Shown here: piece after piece, positions 47,201-58,970 of the stretch | How positions within the stretch are numbered: the stretch's first letter is position 1 | Layout of the letters: each line of letters begins with the position of its first letter | Notes under the pieces: generated by a model | Told to the model about the DNA's origin: nothing | What the model saw: the letters and a program-made list of their open reading frames with translations, nothing else | The model's database searches: none | Made by a program: the position numbers and the translations under genes | Assembly (NCBI GenBank): GCA_973895155.1 | Contig: OZ316891.1 | Location: 21,390,001 to 21,454,000, forward strand | From: Marsupella aquatica | Taxonomy: Eukaryota; Marchantiophyta | Length of the DNA stretch: 64,000 nucleotides | Direction: 5' to 3'

Positions 47201-50200
47201 ATCTAGATGTGCGGTAGAGGTCAGTACGACTGCACAGGTGAATTTTCTTCGTCTCAACTTTACATGATTCCAAATGGAACCTTTTCCCCATCGATTCGTT
47301 TCATGACGTTCAACTTTCATCTTTGTTCCAGGCCGGGAGACATGTTTCACCATTTGTTTCAATGGCTGAGAAGGTGCGATCCTTCCAGTGCAAGACACCA
47401 GAGCGCTTTCACTTCAATTCCTCAAGCCATCATGATGGGGTCAGTCTGCGCCTTCCAGCACCTCATAGATAATAGAGAAAGTCCCGTGTCATCGTCTAGT
47501 TTAACCGATGCGCAAGGCCTGCTTTTGTACAGCTTTGCGAGGTGCGGAGAAATTTTCTTCTTCCCATTTAGCTCGATTCGAATAGTTCCCAGAGTTGCAC
47601 TTGAAATGCTTGCTCTTTGGGGACTGGAGCTTGGACTTACATCCGCTTGTCGTTCTTACTTCCAGGACGACCATGAAAAGAGAAGGATGAAGTTAACCAA
47701 ACCCAAGACACCCGAGTTCGAGACTTCTCATAGGTCTAGACTAGCAAAGTAAGACACTCACTCTAACCTCACAATTTTATAGTTCCAATATATTTTTTTG
47801 AACCAGAAATCCCATAAAATGACTAACGTCCTGTGCGTTGTGAATGCTTTACAGGGTAAAAAGTACTGCCGAATTGGAAGAGGAAATGCTGGCTAAGGTT
47901 CCTAGATTCAAAGCCCGTCCTGCACCAAAGAAGGTACATATTGCTAAACCCCACCCTCCTAAACCCCTTTCACTGGAATTTCCCGAGGTCACGTTACCAC
48001 TAATTAAAATCCAATTAAAGAGAGCGTGCGTTGTTTTACAGATCTTGGAGGCACCCCCCCTACCTGTTATTCTGAAGTCAGCTCCACACGTGTCCGAGTT
48101 TCAGGTAGAGCTGACATTCTGAATTTTATCCGACATGTTTCAGGAGCGAGTTATAGTTAGATCACCTAACCTCCATGATTATCTTTTATAAGGCAATCAC
48201 GCTGGAACACACTCAAACTGAATTTAATTAGTGCCATTGCGGTTCCTACATTGTGTGGAGATTTATAGACAGTTGTTCCCACTGCGTATGCGGCGATCGC
48301 CACCTCGTAGCAAAACACAAAGTTGATGAGGGAATCTTGTCAATGCGATCAGGATTTTTGCCTTATACATCCTGAAATTCCTTTCTCCATGTGCTCCAGG
48401 AATTTCATTTTCGAACTACTGAACGGGCTTTACAACATAAAGGGACCGGTGCAGAGCAAAAAATGCAGCATGACCAAACATCGATGGCCACAACAACAGA
48501 CTCGGAATCTGTCCGTACCACTGAAACCTTCCATGGAACTATGCCTCTTTTCATGTGTTGTACCAGAGTGAATATTGGTACCGTTGGTTACGACCGCCAC
48601 TGCCGTGATCCATCTTTTCTTCACGTGCTGCCTTCGTATATGCAAACATCATCAGACAAGTTCCTGACGAGCTCTAACGCATTCCAAATATTTTAAAATT
48701 CTTGTGGAGTCAGGTTGCTGAGCTGAAGCAGAGACGTAAGTCAGCGCATGGCAGCAAACTTTTGAGTGAACCACGAGACCCTCATCTTCACACTGCAGAG
48801 CGGGCTCGTCCCTTAACGTAGGTCACATTTCTGCGTCCGATTATATTCCCTGTTCATGACTTAGCCATTTGGTCCTTCGGGTTGTGACCTCAAAGTCTCG
48901 TTGCTGTCGGCGCCACTCTTCATTCACTAACAAGGTCCTCAATACAAATCTCAGGGTTAAAACCACCGAGGATATGGAGCTCGAAGAACTTGCAAAGCTT
49001 CCCAAATTCAAAGCGCGGCCCTTGAATAAAAGAGTAAGCACATGACAAAGTTCATTGTCAGCTGGAATCATGATTCGAGAAACATATCTTTCTTCTAATC
49101 CTCAATGCATTTCAGATTTCTCACGGGTTCATTTGTGTTTAGATTCTTGAAAGTAAAGGTGAGCTTGGTCTGTTACGCACTATCAAGCGTGAGCCTACAA
49201 AGCCTCAGGTATGAGACCTTTCCGCTGACATCAATTGACTAAAACACTAGAAGTCATGCTACAGCGAGCGTGAATCCTATTTACCGAAGGTTCTTGACCT
49301 TCAAATGTATGGAAGTGCTCCGTCGTTTATCCAATGTTCTCACTCGTCTGAGTTCGGTGCAGGAGTTTCACTTCGCTACAGATGAACGTTTACAACATCG
49401 GGACTTACAACCTCGGGAATTACCTCTTGAACAAATGTTTGGAAAAGTAATTTACTTCAAACCACAGTTATAGCAGCATTATTATTTTTATGAAGTTCTC
49501 GCACAAAGGTATGTATCTGACACAGAAAGGACCGACTGACACGGATGTTTTGCACTTGCAGATGTCACTCCAGCTACAAACCCCTCAGGCTCCATCGCTC
49601 AGACCTACTGTACCAGAGCCCTTCAATCTCGAGACCGAAAGTCGTGGACTGCTGAAAGGAATGCGGTTTCTTCAAGAGATTTTAGAACGCGAAGAAGAAG
49701 AAATGGAAGCTCGGGTTCCTCGAGCTCATCCTTTGCCATTTACAACTGATGTACCCGCTGTAAGTACACAACTCTTACTCGTTGTTCTTCCGGTTCTACT
49801 CCAGTATTTCCAGCAAGGTTGTTTTGGTGGAGTTGAATGTTGCCCTGTCATTTGTCTAACTTCCCAGTGGCGTACCGTAAATTCCAGATACCACCAAAGC
49901 CAGAGCCAAAACCTTGTACTCAACCTGAACCCTTCCAACTGGAGAGCTTGGTGCGTCACGAGGAGGAGTTGCAGAGAATCGCTGAAGAGCGCGATCAGGC
50001 ATATGAATTGGAAGCATCGTTAAAGGCTTTCCGAGCCCAGCCCAACCTCTCGTCTCTGTGAGTCTTCTTCTCTTCACTGGACTGTAATTTGAGGATCACA
50101 GAACGGTAATATCCTCAGTCTGGGTCTCATCACTTTGCATTAGAATCTTAACGAGCAGAACCATAATATTCATTCTGAAAAGCTTCAGAGTGGTCATTAT

Positions 50201-51350
50201 CTTTAGTAATCAAAACGGTACTAATGAGAATCCAAGTAACCCAATTCTGACACATCGAAATCTGAATAACCCAAATTTGACAAGTCCAAAATCTGAATAA
50301 ACAAAAGCGAAATCCTCATCGATAATCGTGGTCGAATCTTGATCACTTATGTTTCATAATCTTAATAAGAAGGCTAAGGCCTGATCGGAATCTTTGTGGT
50401 AATCTCAATCGTCATCGTGATGTTTATGGTGTGCCAGTGTTCCGGTGTTTGTACCTCAACGGTCGAGGAAACCTCTGACTGAGGTCCACGAGTTCACTTT
50501 CCATCTGGAGACTCGTGCAATGGAACGGGCTGATTTTGATCAAAGGGTAAGCTTATATGAAAGTTTGAAAAATCTGCAAATTTGGATGTTCATTTCATTA
50601 TTCTGTCAATGAGGTTGAACTGGACCCGTGCAAATGTCTCACATTTACCAAAGTTTCATTCCTATCATCACGAATAACGTGCAGGTTGCCGAGAAGCATA
50701 ATCAATACAAACGATTTAGGGAAGAGTACGAGGCTGCCAGGAAGGTAATTTGTCGTTCTTACTACAACCTACCAGATTTACTTCTCAGGAATTCGTGTGA
50801 CATCTATTCTGGCACAGGACCACTGATTTTAGACTGCAAATTGAACTTCGTTTTGGCTGGATTTTATATCACGGGCCAGAAATGAATGTCAACTTTGCAC
50901 TGTGCAGGCGGAAGAGGACAGAAGTATTAAAGCCATGAGACGGGAAATGGTTCCGCATGCACGTCCCATGCCAGTATTTCAAAGACCATTTGTGCCGCAA
51001 AGGTAAAGCCCAGTAAACATGTCAGACTCAGATATTGTTTTCCTCTAAACAAGAAGCTCTATTGCAGGTTCCTATAGGTGTTTGTCATGCAATGTGATGT
51101 TTGCTTATTCACGAAGATTCACGAAGGATTCTGTGAACTGTGAACTCCCTTTATTTCCCCGATGACCATTCTAAGTTATTCTTGCTGTTGGTTTGTGTCC
51201 GAATTTGTTTGCAGGTCCACCAAAGAGCTCACCCGGCCTGTGTCCCCTCAATTCAACTTACCACCAACTCGCATGCCGTCATCAGCACGGCGACGTTCCC
51301 TGTCGACCTCCATGGCAAGCATGCGACGAAAAATGGGTCAGATGCGCTGA
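44256..51350 (+). CDS. TPX2: TPX2 spindle assembly factor, 21 exons
   Basis: Exons: 44256-44418, 45150-45267, 45734-45825, 46320-46587, 46749-46881, 47118-47219, 47332-47439, 47666-47748, 47855-47933, 48042-48104, 48400-48567, 48714-48817, 48955-49033, 49143-49208, 49363-49446, 49562-49759, 49888-50057, 50438-50546, 50685-50744, 50908-51002, 51215-51350. They give 825 residues. TPX2 targets and activates Aurora kinase and nucleates spindle microtubules. WEFEAPKYHDF (residue 12 on) is the N-terminal signature. TPERFHFN (about 316), two KFKARP-type repeats (about 373 and 512), EPKPCTQPEPFQLESLVRHE (about 640) and MVPHARPMP near 763 match plant TPX2 throughout. The GTG seven codons upstream is not used; the ATG at 44256 is. 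The exon 2 donor (45267, the in-phase choice) and the exon 11 end are the least certain. Exon 4 opens with a five-fold Ala-Thr-Ser repeat. Confidence 0.93.
46330..46374 (+). repeat. In-frame 9-bp microsatellite in TPX2 exon 4
   Basis: GCTACGTCT is repeated five times and encodes (Ala-Thr-Ser)5. The repeat unit preserves frame, so copy-number change would not break the gene. Confidence 0.93.
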
Positions 51351-53056
51351 GCTGACATTTCAGACCTTAACGCTGTCAGTTTCCTGTATTTGAGCTAAAA
51401 CACCGATTGAGATTATTCAATACAGACTCTGAATTGAGACTTCATCCAGTTATCTGTCTAAACTTGCCAGTCACCGGCAAACCTGGCAGGTCGATGATAT
51501 ATTATGCACAACAGATAGTGGCGAATGTGTGCGGCGGTTCGCGCCTGTAGACATCCATTGTTGGGCTATTGTGATTTGACGGCCTTCAAGGCGAGTATTG
51601 TCTCGTGCTCATGCCAATCCGGTGGATCAGGAGCACAGGGGTAAAGTCTCATCAAGGTTACAACTACGTGAATTGCAGAAACGTAGGATGCTCATAATAT
51701 TGTACACATGATCAATGGCTGGCTGGAAGGCCAGTTATGAGTGACTTGAAGAAGGCGGTGCCTTTGGGGGCTTGGGTTGCGACTTTGTAAGTTGTCCGTA
51801 ATTATCAGTAGGACATTTTTTCTGGTAGTGGAGCAGTGCATCAACTCCGAGGAGTGGACTCTGCATCTAAAAGGAGTCCGTCAGAGAAGCTGTTAAAAAT
51901 CAATTGTGCTGTTGATGAGGGTGCGACCAGAGCTCAGCTGACCTGTGCGAGTGTAGAATAATTAGCAAGGGAGGAGAATGTAGTCAGATTTTCATGAGTG
52001 GGGTGAATTTATGCCGCCCTGTTGATTGAGTCCGTATCATTCAACTCATTCACCACTCTTCTGGAATAAAATTTCATTGTATATTGGTCACTTTAGTTCC
52101 CCCAGAGCGGGTTCAAAGAGGGCCCCCTCAGTTATGACGTTCTAATAGAATCGTGACCCTGTATATTTTCCCTTTGGCTTTTGTATCCCCAGTTCTAATC
52201 TGCCATGCATGAAGTCGAATCACGATGTTCCACTGACTTTCCCCTGCTCCTTGGACAGACAACTTTCAAGTCCCCATGCCTCACTAGCTTGACAATCTTC
52301 CAATCTGTGTCTACGAAGTGCATTCTTGTCACCTGTACAGCGAAGGACTAGGACTAATGATCTGGCCATTGGTGATCTTCCCAATTTCATACCAAGCCTG
52401 CAATGTTGCTATTTAGTGGCTTCAATAGTCTTAGATTCTGATGTAATGGGGGTTGATATACGGAATGCTGCAGTTTAGTGTCTTCAATCAGTCATAGATC
52501 ACGATAATTATATATGCCGGGGGCATGGCACCTGCTCCACACTGAAAACAAATGACAGAAATGCCAGGCATCTACGCTACTATTCGATGAATAGAAATGG
52601 TGTATATTTATTACCCCCCAAAATTGAGATTGACTCAGCTCCAACTCGAGGTAAATTATGAGGTGGCGTCTTAATTTGCCACATTCGACTATACTATGGA
52701 GATGCTGTAACATCTCCACTCCACTCACACGATCCCAACGTGAATTGAATGTTTCCTTCTCAAGGGATCACATAATCAATGAGTGCTGAAGTTTCAAAAT
52801 ACCACAATTGTGGAGTTCGCTACCTCACCATGCTTCTACTCTTTTACATCTCCATCTCCATGTTTCTGGAGACAGAATAAAAAAGATCTAAAACCCCTTC
52901 CTCTTAGACAGGCTTTTAGATGACATGGACGCATAAGAATGTGGGTAGCTTACTGGTTTTTGTGCCAGCTTAAGTCATAATTTACTTTTCTTTTCGGCTA
53001 AATAATTGGGATCTATGAATAGAAAGCTCTTTAACATGTGGACAGTGAATGAACCC
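51351..53056. other. Convergent intergenic region between TPX2 and UTR2-like
   Basis: Both genes end into this region, so it should hold both 3' UTRs and poly(A) sites. No further gene was seen. Confidence 0.5.
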
Positions 53057-56000
53057 CTACACTTTGTAATCTACCTTCTCCTCCTTGGATTGCAGAGCTC
53101 CTGCTTTAGGCTCATATGTTGGATCACTTGTGGGGAGAGCCAAGTACTTCTTTGGGAAGGGTTCTGGCATCATCTTCAGGACAATGCCCATCATTATTAG
53201 AAGAAGACCACTACCGTGTTGCCCCGTCAAGGGCTTTGTGAAAAGGATGTACGAGAGCAGCAATGTCAGCGCTTTCCTTGCAGTTGTTACCTGAACAGCA
53301 AAATGCTTTTAGTCAATAAGAGCTACTTGAACTCTCTGTATGCAGCTCTACTTTACGTGATCCTTCTCTTCTTCCACGCAGGCTTCAATTTTGCCTCTTT
53401 GAACTGCATTTGAATTGAATTGAATTCCAGTTTTTGCTAAAGAGTGAATTGAATTATTTTGCATTTATCTCACGATATTCCTACACTAATTTGGACAGGT
53501 GAAGGACCGTCCTCATTTCTACTAAACGACAGGCAGATAATTGAATCTGATCTGCTTGATCTATGGAGAACTTTATGATCTTGCAACTAGGTCCATTGAA
53601 CTCACAGAAGTGAACTCTTTTTAAATTTCTAGCAATAAACCTAGTATACGCTTTGGGAAAGGATCACTCACCATGGCTGTGGTTGCTGCACCGAAGAGAG
53701 CAATCAAACAGAGTACCGAGATCTGTCCTATGAATGTTGCCATAGCTTCGAATATGAGCACGAGATAGACGTACATGTTCTGCAACCGAACAAATAAAGG
53801 GATGAGCGTCTTCCTTCTTCCTACATGTGCTACCGTGGCTGTAGTTAAGTACACTCCGGTAAGTACTCTGAAAGTCTTTCATGCGTCAAACCAGTTTCAG
53901 GGTGCAATCATACAATCAGGAAAACTTTAGTCAATCTTGAACAGTAGAAGTTTGAATGTATTCAGAAGTTCATAAAAGAACTCAGAATGAAGAAGTTTGG
54001 CAGACAAACTTTTGAACATTCGGTCCACGCCGTGAAGAGCTCGCCAGTAAGAACCATGGGTGGGATGAGGAAAGGGAGTCCAACTAAAGTAGAGCAGAAT
54101 AACATCTCCATCTGCAAGCACAGTGGAAAACATTTCCGGTCAGAAGCATTGAACAACCAGTTGCATATATCCCATTGATCATTTGAGCTTGGATGTAATA
54201 TTTTGATGAATGCCAGAGGCTGAAAGTAACAACGGTCTGACTGGACACCTTGACAAGATGACAAACCGTGCGTATTAAGCACCATCGTGGTGCAAGATAT
54301 CGAAGAAGGAGATTTACAGTCTCCCAGAAGCGATTCGAAGGATTCCTCTTTGCTACTAGCAAGATAGTTTCGCCGAACATCTCAAGGTGATCCAACAAAG
54401 CCATCTACCAGAAAGAGACGACCAACCGAGAAGGAAACGGGTAGACGGATGAATTGAACAGAAAAGATCAGAAATTTACATTCGGAGGCCAGACACATCA
54501 CTCAAAGCTTTACAGCACACAAGAGGCGGCAGAGGGACAGAGAATCAGATCGAGAAAACCTGACCTGTGTTGTAGCAGGGTTCATTTTGAAAATCGCCTC
54601 CTGGAGGTTGCCCAAGAATGCATCGAGCACGAGTGCCCCGCACACCATGACCACCCCAAGGACGCTGAAGTTCGGGGACGTGTTCGCATCGGCTAGCGTG
54701 AAAATGACGAGACCGATGACCAGCATTATGGCCGAGACGTACTCGTGCAGAGGGTATTTTCGTCGTAGGCCAGGGATGAAGGCTCCCATCACCATTACAG
54801 GCAAGACCTGAAGGATATGCATTGACAGGATTTTTGCCGATGGTCGTCCGACATCAATGACATAAATGAAACGAAAAATATCAAGATCAATAGAAGACAA
54901 CTGACGCCAAGTCTACCATAGCCACAATTGGAAACCGTAGAACTCTCTATGTTGACTAGATCACAACTTAGGCCGGTCTCAATCATGGACGTTTAACAAC
55001 CCTCTGAGCAAAACTTTCAACGGAGATTGTGATGGTAATTAACAAGCAATAGAGCAGGAGAGCTACTAAACATAAAATTAAGGTATCCATTCCCAAGGGG
55101 AACAAATCTGAGACAGAACTAACGAGATTCAACTCCAGGGATGACTAACGCTACCGTCCTAAGCTGCAATGAAATACAGTCCCCATGTTTTGTGTCAGAA
55201 GGCAGAGAAGCTCCTACCTTCGTCGACTTGAACATTATTTGGGCTGGGTAGTTAAGCCACATGAGAGAGCCTTTCGTCAAACCGTGAGAGCCCATCAACA
55301 CTGCAGATAGCTTGATATACGTCTTCCATGGATTCTGTATGTGCTTGGGCTTGAAGCCGTATAATGTGATGAGCCCCAAGTAGACAAGTCCCTGAATGAA
55401 CGTGAAGTACCAGCCATAGCTACAAAATCCAACCAACCAGAGTGAGCGGTCCGTCAGTTACAGTAGGCGAGCTTGCTATTGATTGCCAACCGACCGTCAG
55501 TCGGTAACAATGTCTCTATCACGAGGTCGATCCAACGAGTGATGTGAATTGCGACATGGATAGCTATTCCAATGTTTCCAGCCATCAGAACTAGCAATAA
55601 ATCAGACGCCGTGATAATTGGAAACGAGACGGACGGTCGTTTGAACTATACACAGCGACCGAACTCCTAAGCTCGCTTGCGGTGTCCGTCCTTCGATGCT
55701 GTCACGAGGGAATCTGTGCAGATGTTTGGTGAATTCGCTCACAGAAGTGTGATATTCTATGTCAAAAGTACAACCGATCCAGGTGTGACAATCTGACTTT
55801 ACTACGTGCAACGGCATCCGGACCATGAGCCAGCGGATATTTGCACCTAATCTGTGGTCGCTTCATATGAATTGTCACTACTCCAGTATTGCGTCATCAA
55901 TTGAACGGCGGTTGACGAAATCCATAGACGGTGAGCGTCAATTTCTTAGATGCGTTGCAATTAAGCCTGTGCACTGACAGAAAACTTTCTGTGAACAAGC

Positions 56001-56937
56001 CGTTAAATTTACGAGAAAAGGCACCGGCACCAACCTGAATCGGAGCCTGTTGTACACGTACTCCTGTTAACCATTAAACGAACGATTGTCAAAAACATGG
56101 CCTTCCTTCCAGCAAGCAAGACTCAGTGATTCATCTCAGTGATTCATCCAATCGAAGACGATGTACACATCATCACACATCATAAATGTTGCCTCCTGCT
56201 AATTCTTGTCCTAAGACCAGAGACAAACGTGAAGCAAAGTTCAATTTTCGGCATCCCAATTGTGGAATTGGATGGTCGACGCAACCAAACGACCTTGAGT
56301 TAGTTCTCACTCGGTACTGTACTGCAGTTCTGGGTGGCGCCGGAGAAAATGCCAACAAAAGAAATTCAAATAAAATTAGGAAGTAAAACTCATAAGAATA
56401 GACACGACAGAGGAGGAGAGTTCTCGTGATGGTCTGAGGAGGGGACTCAATGAACTAACCACTCGGATCCTACGCTATAGGGCAGCCCAAACACACTCAC
56501 AAAACCACAATTGTAGAATTGTGTACCATCATTGTGCGCCCTTCGCTTCCTTGTGTCCAACGGTTCAGCTGGTAGATTCATTAAAGAACGATGATTGGCC
56601 CATCACTCCTCAATAATTTTCATCCTACCGTTTCACTCTATGCCGCAAATTTAATGTGCTCCTATCTACTGCTCTCACGTCCAGGTTCTCACCCCATGAA
56701 TGACACGTGATGCGGTTACACGATTTGGCTTCCACAGCAGTACTGCATCTAAAAAAAATCACCACGAGGAAGAGGAGAGGAGAGGAGAGGAGAGGAGACA
56801 TTCACCTCACAGACTCCATTCACCATGTACCCGAAGAAAAATCCTCCACCGCAGATTAGAAGTTGCAACCATCTCGGCTTTGAAGAGAGGTTCAATCCGA
56901 GCAACGCAATCCCATTCTCTTCGGCAGGGCCGCCCAT
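53057..56937 (-). CDS. UTR2: Nucleotide-sugar transporter, UTR2/SLC35B3 type, 7 exons
   Basis: Exons in transcript order 56937-56806, 56063-56035, 55419-55218, 54807-54565, 54111-54010, 53779-53672 and 53290-53057 join in phase to give 349 residues. Plant UTR2-type proteins are Golgi/ER antiporters of UDP-sugars in the SLC35B family. Family signatures in order: [105 protein letters not shown] and [13 protein letters not shown]. Eight to ten hydrophobic helices are spread along the length. The ATG at 56937 is chosen because the frame upstream holds only a TTG. Exon 2 is a 29-nt microexon (EYVYNRLRF). The tail is charged and Lys-rich. The paralogue UTR4 and animal PAPS transporter 2 are close relatives, so the substrate is not settled. 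Confidence 0.93.
56770..56800. repeat. GGAGA pentanucleotide microsatellite in intron 1 of UTR2-like
   Basis: Five to six AGGAG units lie just inside the first intron, within ten bases of its donor. Length variation could alter splicing of the first exon. Confidence 0.85.
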
Positions 56938-58600
56938 GTTCAATACTCAAATATCTCCGCGGAACGTTTGCAAAATAATCAGAGACCAGTCCAACGCGAA
57001 TTCTTGAAGAGAACGGATGGACCCGCGATGACCGTCCGCTACTCTAGCTGGCTGCAGGAGAAGAGGGAGGACGCCCGACTTGTGCCTATCTATCTCAACG
57101 TTCCTTCCTCATCAACCGAATCTTTCCACCCTCCTAACCGGCGACACCAGACACGGCCCTTTCCACGCAATGCAACTCACCCTCTTCTTCAGCTCCCTCA
57201 GATTGCTTCCTCCTGTTCCCTCAGGACCCTTTTCACCAACCCCCTCACCTGGAAACATATCCCTCTCTGTTTCTAGCTTGCTCCGCAAAGAGCCGCAGAA
57301 CACGAAAATCAACGAAAGAGCACGCAGTACAATTAAGCTCAATCAATCAGTCAGCCATCCAGTCTATCACGAGAAAGTAATCTGCTTCCTCCTCCAGAAG
57401 AACAATTCCTGGATTCAATCGACTCCAATTGCCGTATCTACCGCTGCGCCTCGTCTTCTTCCTCCTCTGGCACCAACCGACCAAAGTGGACTCCCCGCCC
57501 TGCCCCGTCCACAGCAGATTTCTTGTTATCAACGTAAATGCCTCACAACTATCGTAAATTGTCCTATAATCTGCACCGCCAATCCCATTGCGAAATTGAA
57601 GGGATGTTTCACGAAAGCAAAGAAAACCATAACCTCAAAATAATGCCCTCCGCAGCATCATTTTGCCTCTCTCTGTGCTAATCCCCAATGCCCTCTCCTT
57701 CTGATGCATTCACCGCCTGCCTTTCCGACCCCTCCCTAACGGAGATTGTGCACTAGTGTAGATCACGGAGAGGAGAGGAACCGCGAGCAGAGCAGCGAGC
57801 TCTAATATGAAGTCGCCGTGTGGAAGCAGAAAAGAGCATAGACCTGAAATGCAGATCTTCCGAGCGAAAAAACCAATTCCAGATCAAAGCATTGCTTCAC
57901 GGAGCGACGAAATCCTCCGCGGCATCTCTCATCGGTCAATCCGGGCTATTCCAATACTCCACAGGCCTTCTCCGCCGCGTTCAATGCCTTCGATGCACGC
58001 CTGCCTGGAGACCTTCTGAGGTTCTGACCCCTCGCTAATAGAATTTGCACGAGCTCAGAGGACTGACTCGAGACCGGAGCAGCAAAGCGAGCTTAAATCG
58101 CTGTCGGACTCGGAATTTTCTAGTGTATACAAATCTAGATCCCGTCGCCAAGTTTGACCTTCCCACGAAAAGCTCAATTTGCTCGACGCAATCACGCAAA
58201 ACGTTGGATCGCGCGTTAGAAAATTGCAGATCCGCAACGAGACAACACATGTTTGCTCGACATTAGCAGAAAACAGGCAGACAGACAGACAATCCAGCGA
58301 TCGTGGGGCCGGACCTCCGGGTCGCAGCATGGGACGAGCCGACGAAGGCGACCGTCCTCCGGGGACGGTACGCTACTTACTAACCGTAGTTACGGACAAC
58401 AATGTCGTACTCGTCCCGTGTCACCGGCACCACGGCGAACACTCCGGCGCACCACTCCGGCGAACCACCCCGGCGAACGGTTGATGGTCGCGGGCCGAAA
58501 CCGTTCGAGGACCAAAAAATGAAAAAGTGACTCGATCTGGAAATCACACGCTTCGCCGCAATAATCACTAGCGACAATTGATTTAATTCAGGTCCTGGAA
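56938..58600. other. Upstream region and leader of UTR2-like
   Basis: GC-richer than what follows and without a convincing gene. Open frames such as 57080-57643 plus are Pro/Ser-rich, lack any family motif and read antisense through the probable leader. A short CAGA run sits near 58277. Confidence 0.5.
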
Positions 58601-58970
58601 AATTAATTTAAAAATCACTCGGGTCCAATTGGGTCCCGCTCTTAGATGCTGTCAGCCAGTCTGTGTCAAATTCTGTGTGTGTAAAGTGCTTTGTGTCAAG
58701 TCTTTTTTGTGTAAAGGTTTTGGTCTTAATTGTGTAAAGGGGAACTCCAGATGGGGTTTGTTTGTGTGCCTGTTGGTGTCAAATTTTGTATGTAAAGTGC
58801 TTTGTGTCAGATTTTGTGCATAAAGAACTTTGGTCTTTTCCTTGTAAAGAGCTTTGGTGCAGGGGTGCAGGCCACTTTGGGATGAGGGTTGTCTGTGTGT
58901 GAAGGGCTTTGCTAAGGCCCACTTTGGGATGGAGGTTCGTGCAAAATAGGGTTGTGCAAACCCTACTGTG
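58601..58970. repeat. Degenerate TGTGTAAAG / CTTTGTGTC repeat block
   Basis: GTGTCAAATT(C/T)TGT(G/A)TGTAAAGTGCTTTGTGTC occurs at 58665 and 58768 with a run of shorter TTGTGTAAAGG variants between and after. CCACTTTGGGATG is then repeated near 58872 and 58919. No coding is seen. Confidence 0.7.

Noticed and set aside
57080-57643. 187-codon plus-strand frame upstream of UTR2-like
   Set aside because: Pro/Ser-rich with no known motif. It is antisense to the probable 5' leader of the minus-strand gene.
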